From positions 5,660-37,734 of the IMG/VR virus record IMGVR_UViG_3300030116_000252: DNA of 32,075 bases. One strand, written 5' to 3'. This DNA is from a virus. The notes under the pieces were generated by a model. That model did no database searches. It saw nothing but the letters and a program-made list of their open reading frames with translations, and was not told the origin of the DNA. The first letter of the stretch is position 1. The number at the start of each line of letters is the position of its first letter. Made by a program: the position numbers and the translations under genes. Positions 21,501 to 29,866 of this stretch are shown here, piece after piece.

Positions 21501-22139
21501 CAATCTAATTGATGCTTGTAGCTCTGGGTCGCCAGCAGCTTTTGCATATTTAGAAGCAAGGTCTACCATTTCCTCTTCAATCATACGCATACTAGCTATG
21601 TTTGAAGATGTTCTCAAATTAGCTTGGATATTTGTCTTACCAAGTTGAAGTGTATCTATTCCATCATTTCGAATGATATCTTTAAATTCTGCTGGAGAGT
21701 TATCTACTAATGTATCAATATATTGACCAAATACATTTGCATACAGCTCATCTCCACCAACAGTATCTTTATATTTTAACGCTAGTTCTTTATGCTTTAT
21801 CTCCATATCTTTTTGAATACTTCGCATAAACTTTTTGTTTGCTAATGTTTTAAATGCTCTTTGTGCATTTGTTCCTAAATCTTGAAACTCTTTTGTATCG
21901 TATGCTTCAAAATCCCCATCAGCATTTAGTGTATAGAACTTTTCCATAGGCATTGTTCTTGCAGCTTTTTCACCAGCTTCAGTTGATGCTAGCTTCATTT
22001 CTTGCAATGCTATATTACTTAGCTTTTCAGCTTCTGCTGCTACACCAAGAAGTGATTGCTCAACAGCATTAGTACGTTGAATAACTCCTATGGGTTTATT
22101 ATTAAATGTAAGTTTTTGTTGTTTTAAATTTATAACCAT
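18525..22139 (-). CDS. Large internal virion protein (gp15-like position)
   Basis: The 1204-residue protein begins MVINLKQQKLTFNNKPIGVI and is predicted almost entirely helical and charged, with many Lys/Glu-rich stretches typical of internal core proteins. Its position between a gp14-like gene and the larger 14240-18532 gene fits T7 gp15 (ejectosome). No lysozyme, nuclease or protease motif stands out. The start overlaps the previous stop by one base (TAATG). In T7 three such proteins form the channel that carries DNA across the envelope. The function here is inferred from order and size. Confidence 0.65.
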   Translation of the reverse strand: MVINLKQQKLTFNNKPIGVIQRTNAVEQSLLGVAAEAEKLSNIALQEMKLASTEAGEKAARTMPMEKFYTLNADGDFEAYDTKEFQDLGTNAQRAFKTLANKKFMRSIQKDMEIKHKELALKYKDTVGGDELYANVFGQYIDTLVDNSPAEFKDIIRNDGIDTLQLGKTNIQANLRTSSNIASMRMIEEEMVDLASKYAKAAGDPELQASIRLQMENVVQSSQLLENTFSKARELGLTEKYQRRIDNLDLNTNLANIFSEDGLDKEDVDGINAFFQSSGAYISDKLRNNPEKLQDVREILNGTEGWQMESLFKLSTKYKELTKNILTSSDTTTASSFLEKNNVLSVVNQDIEDTKKTPFSAEKINALSKKFEKQSVDNPKAFPDEKMRSKKAQLAAAAVVRLGDEILQISDAEGNALPSGAWRKILGYLDDGREDNLNFYPNIKGEEVPFDLATKKAIINFKKQMDSTDILDSARKQVINRRVSSYLQNKTNIEATIQRNIDKKANELELQEKREELLDYSYEMESIKDNITRNVKSEEDVEQAVKDINNFIDRFSSWATKSGGKNVGQIVISDKGALEKVLGQRINQIITSNVAQLVALEPNVKTEQGLAVLNSEKLDDLKQFLNFIRNPADKLREKINEKYLAEYDKYYNRDDIQLDDVRTNLTTGISQILALAVNEQSNKQEILNYQNDANAVLRHSAKRDEKASKMVDDLLFNELKIYSEENNLGLIDKNKTIQENMKDFYSSEESLELNPVRQLMYGFIKQGYLPHQFVDLYNMMGGADEKTLKVLDTHRMNLMNQPGPDGRKLSVIGYKGTNKFAGNYGFKSINDSFRELASINAILKFRAGGNQQAFGLIDNANTGHPLEETAVEVPTDFPYSDILNGYSQISNDDINDALGILMKQLKIKTLYEPSNANREIIVKDLINSTEIFGPASDNKNALSLFQPPQEIMDITENFFVTAMMDSQLRNDKKGLKQYYNQYKELLTEYMETNYVESKGNVLDFTNMHTLSTTHTRLHPALHLGEERYYALVDYVNDRLPDDLYFDFDATQTDTFLKKFQFSRQNIPTDEIYSGMEKDPNLAYYMEGDRLASEFAGELKSGQDISQEIFKRRLAEDLKEKGIGKVVLVAYETAMANEIIYQAMRVTKNESLAPVMVTNTKGDTIPFVFSLGSLSAAFDKDGVYEEIFRNKIQSGVDRRQEVMND

Positions 22140-22588
22140 TATGCTTTATATGTTGCAAAATCATGAAATGCTTTAATACCAGATGACACAGCTCGTAGAT
22201 ATAAATAATTTGCTTTTGCATCACCCTCTATTCTAACTTGCTCTGCTTGTCTTCTATATTTATCATCAGTAAATAAAGCTTGTCTATCAAGTCTAACAAT
22301 ATCTTTACCTATAGTTTTTTCTTGTTTCTTTTGGAATGCTCTAAAGCTTCTGTCAAGACCAATATCTCTACCAGTTGCACCACCTAACAAAGCTTCATTC
22401 TTATTTACATCATCAAAATAAGCATCCATCCTATCATTATGCTTTTGTAAATACATAATCTCATTACGTTTTTTATCTTCTTCAATCTCTCTTGCTCTAG
22501 AATCTGCTTGTTGTTTTGCTGCATTTGCTGCCGACGCAGTTGCCGCAACACTTACTAAAGAAGCTGCTAATTGTAAAAACTGAATCAT
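22139..22588 (-). CDS. Small internal virion protein (gp14-like)
   Basis: The 149-residue protein starts with a hydrophobic, Ala-rich segment (MIQFLQLAASLVSVAATASA, residues 1-20) that could insert in the membrane, then a helical charged body with 'LLGGATGRDIGLDRSFRAFQ' (66-85). The layout resembles T7 gp14 and its marine-phage relatives, small ejectosome proteins that form the outer-membrane pore. It overlaps neighbouring genes by one base on each side. Confidence 0.65.
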   Translation of the reverse strand: MIQFLQLAASLVSVAATASAANAAKQQADSRAREIEEDKKRNEIMYLQKHNDRMDAYFDDVNKNEALLGGATGRDIGLDRSFRAFQKKQEKTIGKDIVRLDRQALFTDDKYRRQAEQVRIEGDAKANYLYLRAVSSGIKAFHDFATYKA

Positions 22589-24852
22589 TAAAACGCTACC
22601 TCCGCTACTATTGAATTAATCTGTAATGCCAATGGTGCATTCTGCGTAATAGTTATTTGTGGGTCACGACCGAATCCCAATAATCTAAATTCTTTCTTAC
22701 CAGTAATTGCATTTCTTGGCTGGCTCATATCATCAGTTACCTGACGTATAATTAAATTAGTATTATTTACAGTAACGGAAAGAGTATTGTTCAAATCAAG
22801 AACAACTCGTTGTACTGTCCTAAACTCTCCAGTTAAAGGTCCATCTGCAACTACTGCATCTATTGGATTTGTTTTTAAAGTAACATCAAACTTAAAACCT
22901 ATCTCTGCTGAAGATATAGAAGAGTCTACTGACGAAACGTCCACATTACCACCAGACACAGTAAAACTCCCAAGATAAAAAGTCCCATTGACCACATCAA
23001 CCACAGCTCCGTTTGCGAAATCGGAACTAACGCTGAAGACCCCATTAGTACCAGAATAAGTTTTAGCCAAATCAGTATTAAAGCTATTGCTAAACTCGCA
23101 AAGAAAATATTTGTTAGTGCCGTCACCTTTATCAAATTTAACAACTGCATAAACACGAGTATCAATTACACAGACTGAATGAAATGAACCTTGACTTGTA
23201 AATTGTGTCCATCCAGCTCTTTGCTCCACTCTATTAGAATTAAACACAGCTATACTACCATCAGCATCAACAATAAATAAATAGTTTTCTGCACGACCTA
23301 TTGCACCAGAAAGCATAGCCATTTGTATTGGTGTGTTTATTAAATGACTTGATAAGGTTGATATAGGTTGACCAGTATATCCTTTCACAGCATCAGAAAA
23401 TATAAACTCTCGTACCATAGAACCTGATGAATCTACAAATACTGTTGCTCCATCATATAAGTAAGGTCGAAGAAAAGAAGAACCAAATGATGTCTGTCTT
23501 TCTATTGATGCATTAGTTGGTGTAGTAACTGCACCTTGTAATGCTGGAACTATAAACTCATCTGTTGATGTAAATACATGTAAATCTTTATTTGATATTA
23601 TGTGACGAATAGTATTGATATCACCAATACTTGCTGTCAAATCAAGTGCATCATTATCTGCTGCTTCTCCTACATCAAAATTAAAAAACGTCCCAGTCTT
23701 ACTTCCCCACAATCCATCAGGTTGTCCAAGTGTACCACCATACCATAAACGATTCTGATGAAAGGCTACTGCTGCTGGAAAACCACGCAATGCAGAGTAT
23801 GACTGCTCAGACCATTCTGTAACTGGTGCATGTGTTTCTAATGTAGGTGTACCACCACCAGCAGCAGCCGATGTTGCATTTGCACCAGCAGTAAATGTAA
23901 ATGTATTATCATCTATAACTTCAGAAACTGTTCTTGCACCATTTAGATTTGACCTTGCTATGCCACCAACAGCAGAAGCATTATCAACTGTAAATGCTGC
24001 GTTTGCTGCCAAACCATGATTGAGTAATGTAACTTCTACAGTACCAACACCTTCACTTGTTCTGAATGAATCTACCTTTAATCTTCTTTTTAAATTACCA
24101 AATACTGTACCAGTTGCTTGTGTCGCAGATTGCACAGAGGTTATTTGGAACTCTGAATCATTGTATCTAAAATTTATTCCTATATGTTTTGAATCAGGAT
24201 AATTACCACCTTGCTGTGAGCCAGTTGTATCCCAGTAAGCAGAACTTGTAGTAAAGGTAACACCACTACCACTTGTTGCACTTGGGTCAAGAGTTACACC
24301 AGGGGTTTGAAAACTAAAGTAAGGTTGATGCACAATTGTATTTGCTGAGTTTTGGTCAAATGTATATGTTTCAACAGCAAAAGAAGTAAGCCCTGTTCGT
24401 ACAAGTTTTCTTACCATAAATGTTTGGTGAGCAATAAACATTGTATCACCTGACTGTGCATAAGTAACCTCATGAATATTATCGTGTGTAAATGGTAATG
24501 CTGCGTTACTACTATCTTGTGTAAGAGTTGTAGCAAGTGTTACATTAAAAGATGTATCTACTCTAAATACTCTTATTTTTAAGTTTTCAAGAGAGATAAT
24601 ATATCGTTCATCATCAGAAAATATATAAGGTATTATTCTATGCTGTTGAGTTTTAGAAGTATCAACAGTTGTATCAAACTCATATATATTACTAAGACCA
24701 GCTCGTTTTATAACTCCACCTTCAGCTCTAAGAAAAAAGTTCTCTACCTTTTGTGCAGAGCTTGAATATACTTTTGAATCTGTTCTCGATATAAGTGACG
24801 GACTAACTTCACCAAACTGAAAGTTGGATAAAGGAACTCTTAGCTTTCTCAT
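22588..24852 (-). CDS. Tail tubular protein B (nozzle)
   Basis: The 754-residue protein matches the tail tubular protein B / nozzle family by size, position after tail tubular A, and N-terminal sequence (RVPLSNFQFGEVSPSLISRT at residues 5-24, then KVENFFLRAEGGVIKRAG at 35-52). That N-terminal pattern ('F..G.vSp.l..R.D...Y....'.. 'n......GG...R.G') is typical of podovirus nozzle proteins. It forms the lower tail tube. The 3-base gap to the tail tubular A gene and the overlap with gp14-like show tight coupling. Confidence 0.8.
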   Translation of the reverse strand: MRKLRVPLSNFQFGEVSPSLISRTDSKVYSSSAQKVENFFLRAEGGVIKRAGLSNIYEFDTTVDTSKTQQHRIIPYIFSDDERYIISLENLKIRVFRVDTSFNVTLATTLTQDSSNAALPFTHDNIHEVTYAQSGDTMFIAHQTFMVRKLVRTGLTSFAVETYTFDQNSANTIVHQPYFSFQTPGVTLDPSATSGSGVTFTTSSAYWDTTGSQQGGNYPDSKHIGINFRYNDSEFQITSVQSATQATGTVFGNLKRRLKVDSFRTSEGVGTVEVTLLNHGLAANAAFTVDNASAVGGIARSNLNGARTVSEVIDDNTFTFTAGANATSAAAGGGTPTLETHAPVTEWSEQSYSALRGFPAAVAFHQNRLWYGGTLGQPDGLWGSKTGTFFNFDVGEAADNDALDLTASIGDINTIRHIISNKDLHVFTSTDEFIVPALQGAVTTPTNASIERQTSFGSSFLRPYLYDGATVFVDSSGSMVREFIFSDAVKGYTGQPISTLSSHLINTPIQMAMLSGAIGRAENYLFIVDADGSIAVFNSNRVEQRAGWTQFTSQGSFHSVCVIDTRVYAVVKFDKGDGTNKYFLCEFSNSFNTDLAKTYSGTNGVFSVSSDFANGAVVDVVNGTFYLGSFTVSGGNVDVSSVDSSISSAEIGFKFDVTLKTNPIDAVVADGPLTGEFRTVQRVVLDLNNTLSVTVNNTNLIIRQVTDDMSQPRNAITGKKEFRLLGFGRDPQITITQNAPLALQINSIVAEVAF

Positions 24853-24854
24853 TC

Positions 24855-25445
24855 CTATCTCCTATTCTGAACAAAACGACCAGTTATAAGTTTTCTTGAT
24901 GTTTGTTGTTGTGAGTCTACACTTCTTGCTTTTCTCATAGCAGCATCAGCTAATGTTGCCATTGTTTGAGTAAGAGAGCCATCTCTTGCTATTGATGTTG
25001 CAAACACTTGTGCCAATCCATAAGCGACTGCCATTACAAAATAACTTGGGAAAAATTGCTCTTGTTGTCTAAATGTATAATCTGCGACTACTGTATCTGT
25101 TGTAGTAGTATCTGCATAAATCATATCACCATATATTTGATACTCTATTGGATTATCATTAACTGTTATTGCATGAATAATTAATGTATCATTTGGTTGC
25201 TGATATGCTAAATCAAATCGTGCTGTTGGTGCATCTGTTAATCTATTCAAAGCTTCTTGATTTGTTGCAAATCTCCATCGAGCATTTGTTAAAGATGTCT
25301 GAACTACATCTTCATAAATATTTGCAGCAACTCTTGCTTCAGTTGTTCCATCATCGAAAGATGTAATTGGTTCTGCTCCAATAAAGATTAAACCTCTATT
25401 GCAAATGTCTATTGCTGTATCTGATTTGGTACTGACTACTGCCAT
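24855..25445 (-). CDS. Tail tubular protein A (gatekeeper)
   Basis: The 196-residue protein has the size and layout of T7 gp11-type adaptor proteins. It begins MAVVSTKSDTAIDICNRGLI, followed by FIGAEPITSF, then NIYEDVVQTSLTNARWRFAT at 42-61. The 'A.D.cN..L...GaepI.sf.d....a......y......L....W.fA' pattern is typical of marine podovirus tail tubular A proteins, which dock under the portal. Translation starts about 20 bases after a GAAA-capped hairpin (25453-25472), and a normal ribosome-binding site is not obvious. Confidence 0.8.
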   Translation of the reverse strand: MAVVSTKSDTAIDICNRGLIFIGAEPITSFDDGTTEARVAANIYEDVVQTSLTNARWRFATNQEALNRLTDAPTARFDLAYQQPNDTLIIHAITVNDNPIEYQIYGDMIYADTTTTDTVVADYTFRQQEQFFPSYFVMAVAYGLAQVFATSIARDGSLTQTMATLADAAMRKARSVDSQQQTSRKLITGRFVQNRR

Positions 25446-25452
25446 ATTAGAG

Positions 25453-25472
25453 TAGGGGGATTTCTCCCCCTA
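25453..25472 (-). other. GC-rich hairpin with GAAA tetraloop between capsid and tail genes
   Basis: TAGGGGGA and TCCCCCTA form a perfect 8-bp stem with a 4-base loop that reads GAAA on the minus strand, a stable GNRA tetraloop. It stands after the small capsid-associated gene and before tail tubular A. No U-tract follows on the minus strand, so it is not a complete intrinsic terminator. It could pause transcription, protect the capsid message, or affect translation of tail tubular A. Confidence 0.65.
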
Positions 25473-25475
25473 TCC

Positions 25476-25781
25476 TTAATCACTATCAGCACTACTAATT
25501 GTAGTACCATCACCTAAGTCAATAGCAGTAGCAGATACTTCTTTTACAACAGTAATAGAAGCATCCTTATGTGTTGAGTTTGAATCAACCAATACCACAA
25601 TGTCCCCAGCGTTCATCATGCCAAGAGCAGATTGACCATTCATTTCACCACCAGTAGCATCAGGAGTTGAAAAATAGTTTGCTGCTCTCACAACAGATAA
25701 AGCGTCATTGGATGCATAATACCACATATTCACACCACTACCTCCACCGATGCGAATGAGTTTACTCATATCTAAAGCCAT
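25476..25781 (-). CDS. Small virion protein, possible capsid decoration or stabilising protein
   Basis: The 101-residue protein begins MALDMSKLIRIGGGSGVNMW. It is beta-rich, with AGDIVVLVDS, ASITVVKEVS and AIDLGDGTTISS, and has no charged helix. It lies immediately downstream of the major capsid gene and upstream of tail tubular A, where marine podoviruses often carry a small structural gene. The role is not proven; a head-decoration or head-completion protein is the best reading. Confidence 0.6.
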   Translation of the reverse strand: MALDMSKLIRIGGGSGVNMWYYASNDALSVVRAANYFSTPDATGGEMNGQSALGMMNAGDIVVLVDSNSTHKDASITVVKEVSATAIDLGDGTTISSADSD

Positions 25782-25790
25782 GATTACCCC

Positions 25791-26606
25791 CTATGTGTTA
25801 TTATCTAAGACTTCATAGATACCATTGTCATCAATAACAACAGCACCCATTGACATCATAGATGTTGCAAGATGAGATGCTTTTTCAGGGATATAGTTTA
25901 TCTCTGTAGAAACATCAGAGTTCACGCCTAATCCTACAGCAGTAGTATGATAAGCCATATTCTTACCAGCAGTAATTGCAGAGGTAGAGAATATGTTGAA
26001 GCCTAAAAACTGCTTCATTGTCATACCACCAGCGAATGGTAGATTCTGCTCACCAACAAAGTCAGATGATGCAAACTCATTAATTAAAAATAAGTCTGCA
26101 AATCCCTTTGGGTGCATAGCAAGATAACGACCACCATCCTCAGGAATGTTTGCAGAACCAAAAGTTTCAAATAATGTAAGTAGGTCTGCTTTTTCAACAG
26201 CACCATTTGTATCATGTATTTGAGTTGAGTTAGCTCCAGCATCCATTGCTGTATACAGGATATCGTCAGTTTTTCGACCAAGAGCAGCCGCAGCACTTTG
26301 TGCTACTGCTTGTCTTTCATCGATATTAGTTTTAAGTTCATCTAGTTTGTCGATATATTCGGCAGCATAGAAATCATTCATGGTTGCTTCCACAGTTGTA
26401 TGTGTTAGCTCCATAGGTGTTACCATACCATTTCTCGATTTAGTAGATGCAGTACCAGTTCCAATCTTTTGAAAACGAACTACGTTTCCAGCTACATTGC
26501 CAACAGTACGCACAGTATTCCGTAGTTTAGAACCCATACGCTGATATGCCATGTGAACATCAGACTCGAACTGTTTAATAAAGGCTACGTCAATTGTATT
26601 TGCCAT
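25791..26606 (-). CDS. Major capsid protein
   Basis: The 271-residue protein lies between the scaffold region and the tail genes. It begins MANTIDVAFIKQFESDVHMA, with 'QRMGSKLRNTVRTVGNVAGN' (22-41) and 'MNDFYAAEYIDKLDELKTNI' (76-95). Such 'F...f......YQ..GSkLR.tVr......g....f.k.G.G' and 'a.dyID.LD..k..ID.R' patterns match major capsid proteins of marine podoviruses with an HK97-type fold. It is short for a major capsid protein but within range for small phages. The leader contains two copies of a 9-base direct repeat. Confidence 0.8.
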   Translation of the reverse strand: MANTIDVAFIKQFESDVHMAYQRMGSKLRNTVRTVGNVAGNVVRFQKIGTGTASTKSRNGMVTPMELTHTTVEATMNDFYAAEYIDKLDELKTNIDERQAVAQSAAAALGRKTDDILYTAMDAGANSTQIHDTNGAVEKADLLTLFETFGSANIPEDGGRYLAMHPKGFADLFLINEFASSDFVGEQNLPFAGGMTMKQFLGFNIFSTSAITAGKNMAYHTTAVGLGVNSDVSTEINYIPEKASHLATSMMSMGAVVIDDNGIYEVLDNNT

Positions 26607-26687
26607 TATTCAGCTCCATTGTTAAGTTTCAATTACGTCGCTGATTGTCCGTTTTGCACCTCAACATGATTGTCCACAAGGGGTCAC
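26607..26687. promoter_or_regulatory. Capsid gene leader with 9-bp direct repeats
   Basis: The 81-bp gap before the capsid gene is the longest gap inside the late arm between about 10 and 31 kb. Read on the minus strand it has GGACAATCA twice (plus-strand TGATTGTCC at 26642-26650 and 26667-26675), 25 bp apart. TGGAGCTGAATA precedes the start codon. TTGTGG and TTGAGG could serve as weak -35 elements, but no good -10 is seen. It may hold an extra promoter or a processing site for strong capsid expression. Confidence 0.4.
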
Positions 26688-27209
26688 TTAGTGCATAGTG
26701 GGTCTTGACTTACTAATTCTTTGCTCAAAATTATCTAAATTGCAATAGAAAAGTTTAATGAAGGGAGTAGAATTAAAGTAATATGGGTCATTTTCTTTAG
26801 AAAATCCCATAGATTCTAACCATTTTATTGTTTTTATTTGGTCTTGTGGCACATAGTTTTCTACAAAATCATAGTCTATTTTAAGAAAAGACAATATAAG
26901 TTTGCTGTGTTTGAAGATAAATAACCAATGTTTATCTATCATATCTGTTCCCAAAAACCATATTTTACCCACATGCATCATCTCATCAAGAGGTGTTACA
27001 CCGCACATTGCAATAGGTTTTCCCTTATGTGTAATAGTGAAACCTTTAGCACCTTCTTCCAAGAAAGGAACAGCAAGTGCCATCTCTGGAGATGCACCAA
27101 CTAATGCACATTCTCGAACATCAGAAAGTCTTAATTTATCAACAAGATGGTCTACATCAGAAAGTTTACATGGTCTGAACTCAAACTGTCCTTTCTGAAT
27201 GTATGTCAT
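26688..27209 (-). CDS. T7 gp13-like acetyltransferase-fold protein
   Basis: The 173-residue protein has a GNAT-like layout: FEFRPCKLSDVDHLVDKLR at 9-27, a central strand pair with GKPIAMCGVTPLDEMMHVGK (63-82), and a C-terminal DYDFVENYVPQDQIKTIKW followed by LESMGFSKE (112-139), which matches the family's '(v/n).....i..l..lGF' end. It is of the kind found in T7 gp13 and many podoviruses. The role in virion assembly or host modification is unknown. In T7 the gp13 gene follows the tail tube genes, whereas here the gene lies between scaffold and capsid. It overlaps the scaffold gene by 4 bases. Confidence 0.65.
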   Translation of the reverse strand: MTYIQKGQFEFRPCKLSDVDHLVDKLRLSDVRECALVGASPEMALAVPFLEEGAKGFTITHKGKPIAMCGVTPLDEMMHVGKIWFLGTDMIDKHWLFIFKHSKLILSFLKIDYDFVENYVPQDQIKTIKWLESMGFSKENDPYYFNSTPFIKLFYCNLDNFEQRISKSRPTMH

Positions 27210-28003
27210 TTGTTATATAGTTTTTGGAAACCTTCTTCTACTTGACGAACATAGTTTGGGTCACGCTTTGTCATGCTCCAATATCTTTCATCTTTCATCA
27301 TCTCTCTTAATCCAGCTTCATTTTGTTGACCAGTAGGTTCAGCGTTACCAATAGACTGGCTACCTTTCAAAGCATTAATAACAGTTTCCATAGCCTTAAC
27401 ACCTTCGGCTGTTGAACATAGTGTTGCAATCTCAGCATGTTGTTCTGGTGTAAAAAACTTATTTGACCATAATTCTACTGCTTGTACTCTTTCTTTTGCA
27501 TTATCACCAAGTGTTTTCATTTCTGCTTCTGGGTCAGTTGAGCCAATATTCATTGCCTTTTTATACATCTCAATGCCTTCAGCAAACTCTTCTTGGCTAT
27601 ATCCATTTTCAAATGACTGGTCAGCCCACCACTCTAACAACTCATTACTTCTTGCTAACTCATCATCAATACCCTCTGGCAATATGTAATCACCTTTCTT
27701 CTCAGGTCTGTCTTTATATGCTTCTACTTCCAAGTCTTTCATTACCTGTGACTTTATATCTTCTTCTTTCTGGCTAAGTTTGCCCTCAAGTTGAGAGTAA
27801 GAGTTTGCCATATCTTCTGCTGACTTGAACTTCTCAGGCAACCAAGCTGGTCTTTCTCCCATAGATTCAACACTCTGCTCCTCTGTTGGTGCTGATTCAC
27901 TTGTAGTAGTTGTAGGGGTTGTAGGGGTATTATTTGTTTCTATTTGTTGTCCAACTGTTGTTTCACGTGAAACATTTTCTTCTGTTGTTTGGTCTTCACT
28001 CAT
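27206..28003 (-). CDS. Capsid assembly scaffolding protein
   Basis: The 265-residue acidic protein has a low-complexity Thr/Glu-rich N-terminus (about 1-50) followed by RPAWLPEKFKSAEDMANSYS (51-70), a phrase typical of T7-like scaffolding proteins ('(r)P.WLPeKF...Ed.a..Y..LE'). Helical charged parts follow, with a C-terminal basic helix 'KRDPNYVRQVEEGFQKLYNK' that would contact the coat. It guides procapsid assembly and is removed before packaging. It lies between portal and capsid genes as expected. Confidence 0.8.
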   Translation of the reverse strand: MSEDQTTEENVSRETTVGQQIETNNTPTTPTTTTSESAPTEEQSVESMGERPAWLPEKFKSAEDMANSYSQLEGKLSQKEEDIKSQVMKDLEVEAYKDRPEKKGDYILPEGIDDELARSNELLEWWADQSFENGYSQEEFAEGIEMYKKAMNIGSTDPEAEMKTLGDNAKERVQAVELWSNKFFTPEQHAEIATLCSTAEGVKAMETVINALKGSQSIGNAEPTGQQNEAGLREMMKDERYWSMTKRDPNYVRQVEEGFQKLYNK

Positions 28004-28004
28004 T

Positions 28005-28289
28005 TCAATCCTCTCTTGCTACTTTATCACCATGTGCTATCCGTCTTTCAATAACACCTACAATAAACCTCGAACCCTCTGCATGCCTTAGTACTTCATC
28101 TGTTACTGCTGAACCATGAACTGCTTCAATAGTTATACTGCGCAAATATTTCAGTACCTCTTTACCAACTGGTGAGTTAAATAAAGCATGCATGTTAAGG
28201 CTTATAGTATCCTCATCATCTTTGCTTCTTGGAAATCCATCAAACCTACTTGAGATTGCTTTTGTTTCATTCTGCAGCGATTTGTTCAT
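28005..28289 (-). CDS. Small helical protein between portal and scaffold, unknown function
   Basis: The ATG at 28289 follows GGAGGAAGCACCAA and gives 94 residues starting MNKSLQNETKAISSRFDGFP. It overlaps the end of the portal gene by 23 bases. A longer frame extending to 28370 lies inside the portal gene and is rejected. The protein has 'MHALFNSPVGKEVLKYLRSI' (33-52), a compact helical pattern that recurs in small marine-phage proteins next to portal genes. The function is unknown. Confidence 0.65.
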   Translation of the reverse strand: MNKSLQNETKAISSRFDGFPRSKDDEDTISLNMHALFNSPVGKEVLKYLRSITIEAVHGSAVTDEVLRHAEGSRFIVGVIERRIAHGDKVARED

Positions 28290-29865
28290 TTGGTGCTTCC
28301 TCCATTCCTTGACCCATAGCTTGTTGTGGTTGTTGCATTTGTTGTTGTGCCATCTGTTGAGCAGCAGCAACTATCTGTTGTCGTTCAGCAACATCTCTTA
28401 TTAGCGTGTCAGGAACACCAAACTTCTTAGCTAAATGTGCAGCAGTCTGTTCGCTATTAACCAAAAGATTAACTACTTGTGGACCAAATGCTCCTCCAAC
28501 TAATTCTAACCATCTTGCTATAGCAGATATATCTGAGTTTGCTTGTGCCTGTGCTAATGGTGATATTGATTTAACTTTTATTTGTCTGCCATTTAATGTC
28601 GGCAATTCTATACGACCTTGTTTCTTTAATATATGTACTACACGTGCTAGTACTGGCTGTACCATTTCAGCTTGTAATCTTCCAAAAGCAGAACCCATAC
28701 GTCTACTTAAATCTGCCATTCTTTCTGCAACTTCAGTTGCACTTGCTGGTGTTCTATCTGGATTACCAAGCATATCATTATACAATGCTTTCTTAATGTT
28801 ATTACGCATGTCACTCAGAATAAAATTTGTAAAGTTTAAATCACCAGCTTGTCGAATAGGTTGTAGTCCTTGTGAGTTTGGTGCTTTTGGTATTACAGTC
28901 CCTGGCACAAGATTGATTGTATCTGGATTGATAACACCATCATCATCCATTTGATATATACCAGCAATTGCCATAGCAGCATTCTCAAGAATATCTTTTA
29001 CTGTAAGATTTGTAGTCTTAATTGCACTAAGTGCATTGAATAATGGACCTCTTCCATATACCTCACCAGAACATGTATTCCATCTAAAACATATGTATGG
29101 ATTACTACCAGTACCACTTAATGCTTCTGATTTAAGAACTGTCTTTGTTGCTGTTTCAATACATACATATAAAAAAGCATCTTCATTTAACTTTGAATAA
29201 TCTTTACAAACAACTTCTAATAGTTTTGTTTTTTGGTCTGGACTAGCTATCATTGAGTTTTGCAACTCTTGTGGCAACTCAATATCAGGAAACAAAATAT
29301 GCAAATCAGAATACCGAACACTTCTCTCTCTATATACATGGTCAATATTATCATTCGGACCAACATCAAGAACTACATGCGGTAATGGTATAGCAGAAAA
29401 AGTAATTGGATTAACAGCATCCCCTTCAGAAACATAAAGCACACCAGTACCAACAGCCAAATCCATAAATGATTCATGAACCTCTTGTGCAAAGTTTGAG
29501 TTCTGTAGTATTTCAAAAACAAACTCAGTTATTTCTTCAAGCTGATTGTTGATTGCATCTCGTTCTGATTCTGGGATTTCTGAGCCAGCAGTAAAATCAG
29601 CCCAACGAGCAAAGTTGGGGACAAGTCCTTGTTGAAGTCTTGATGCAAATTCTTGTACTCCAACGACAGCAGTTTCATCAAATATCTTTTCATCTCTACG
29701 TTCTCCTATGGTCTTAGATTTAAATGTTTCTCGCATAGGCATTGTATACTCATAACAATCATCATAGACATCTTCAAAGTGTTGACGAATAGCTTTCGCC
29801 TTTTCAAACTTTTCCATATAATATTGAGCTAATGCTTTTGGTTCTGTTGGCATACCAATATGCAT
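28267..29865 (-). CDS. Portal protein (head-tail connector)
   Basis: The 532-residue protein has the length and signatures of T7-like portals: KAIRQHFEDVYDDCYEYTMP (25-44), VGVQEFASRLQQGLVPNFAR (68-87), and a Gln-rich C-terminus (QQMAQQQMQQPQQAMGQ). It forms the dodecameric ring through which DNA enters and leaves, and it binds the large terminase and tail tubular A. It follows terL and a small Gly-rich gene and precedes scaffold and capsid, the T7-type order. Confidence 0.85.
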   Translation of the reverse strand: MHIGMPTEPKALAQYYMEKFEKAKAIRQHFEDVYDDCYEYTMPMRETFKSKTIGERRDEKIFDETAVVGVQEFASRLQQGLVPNFARWADFTAGSEIPESERDAINNQLEEITEFVFEILQNSNFAQEVHESFMDLAVGTGVLYVSEGDAVNPITFSAIPLPHVVLDVGPNDNIDHVYRERSVRYSDLHILFPDIELPQELQNSMIASPDQKTKLLEVVCKDYSKLNEDAFLYVCIETATKTVLKSEALSGTGSNPYICFRWNTCSGEVYGRGPLFNALSAIKTTNLTVKDILENAAMAIAGIYQMDDDGVINPDTINLVPGTVIPKAPNSQGLQPIRQAGDLNFTNFILSDMRNNIKKALYNDMLGNPDRTPASATEVAERMADLSRRMGSAFGRLQAEMVQPVLARVVHILKKQGRIELPTLNGRQIKVKSISPLAQAQANSDISAIARWLELVGGAFGPQVVNLLVNSEQTAAHLAKKFGVPDTLIRDVAERQQIVAAAQQMAQQQMQQPQQAMGQGMEEAPNEQIAAE

Positions 29866-29866
29866 A

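Noticed and set aside
28290-28370. N-terminal extension of the small gene after the portal
   Set aside because: It lies inside the portal coding sequence. A strong site precedes ATG 28289.
28406-28954. 182-codon plus-strand frame over the portal gene
   Set aside because: Antisense shadow of a confidently identified gene, with no ribosome-binding site.
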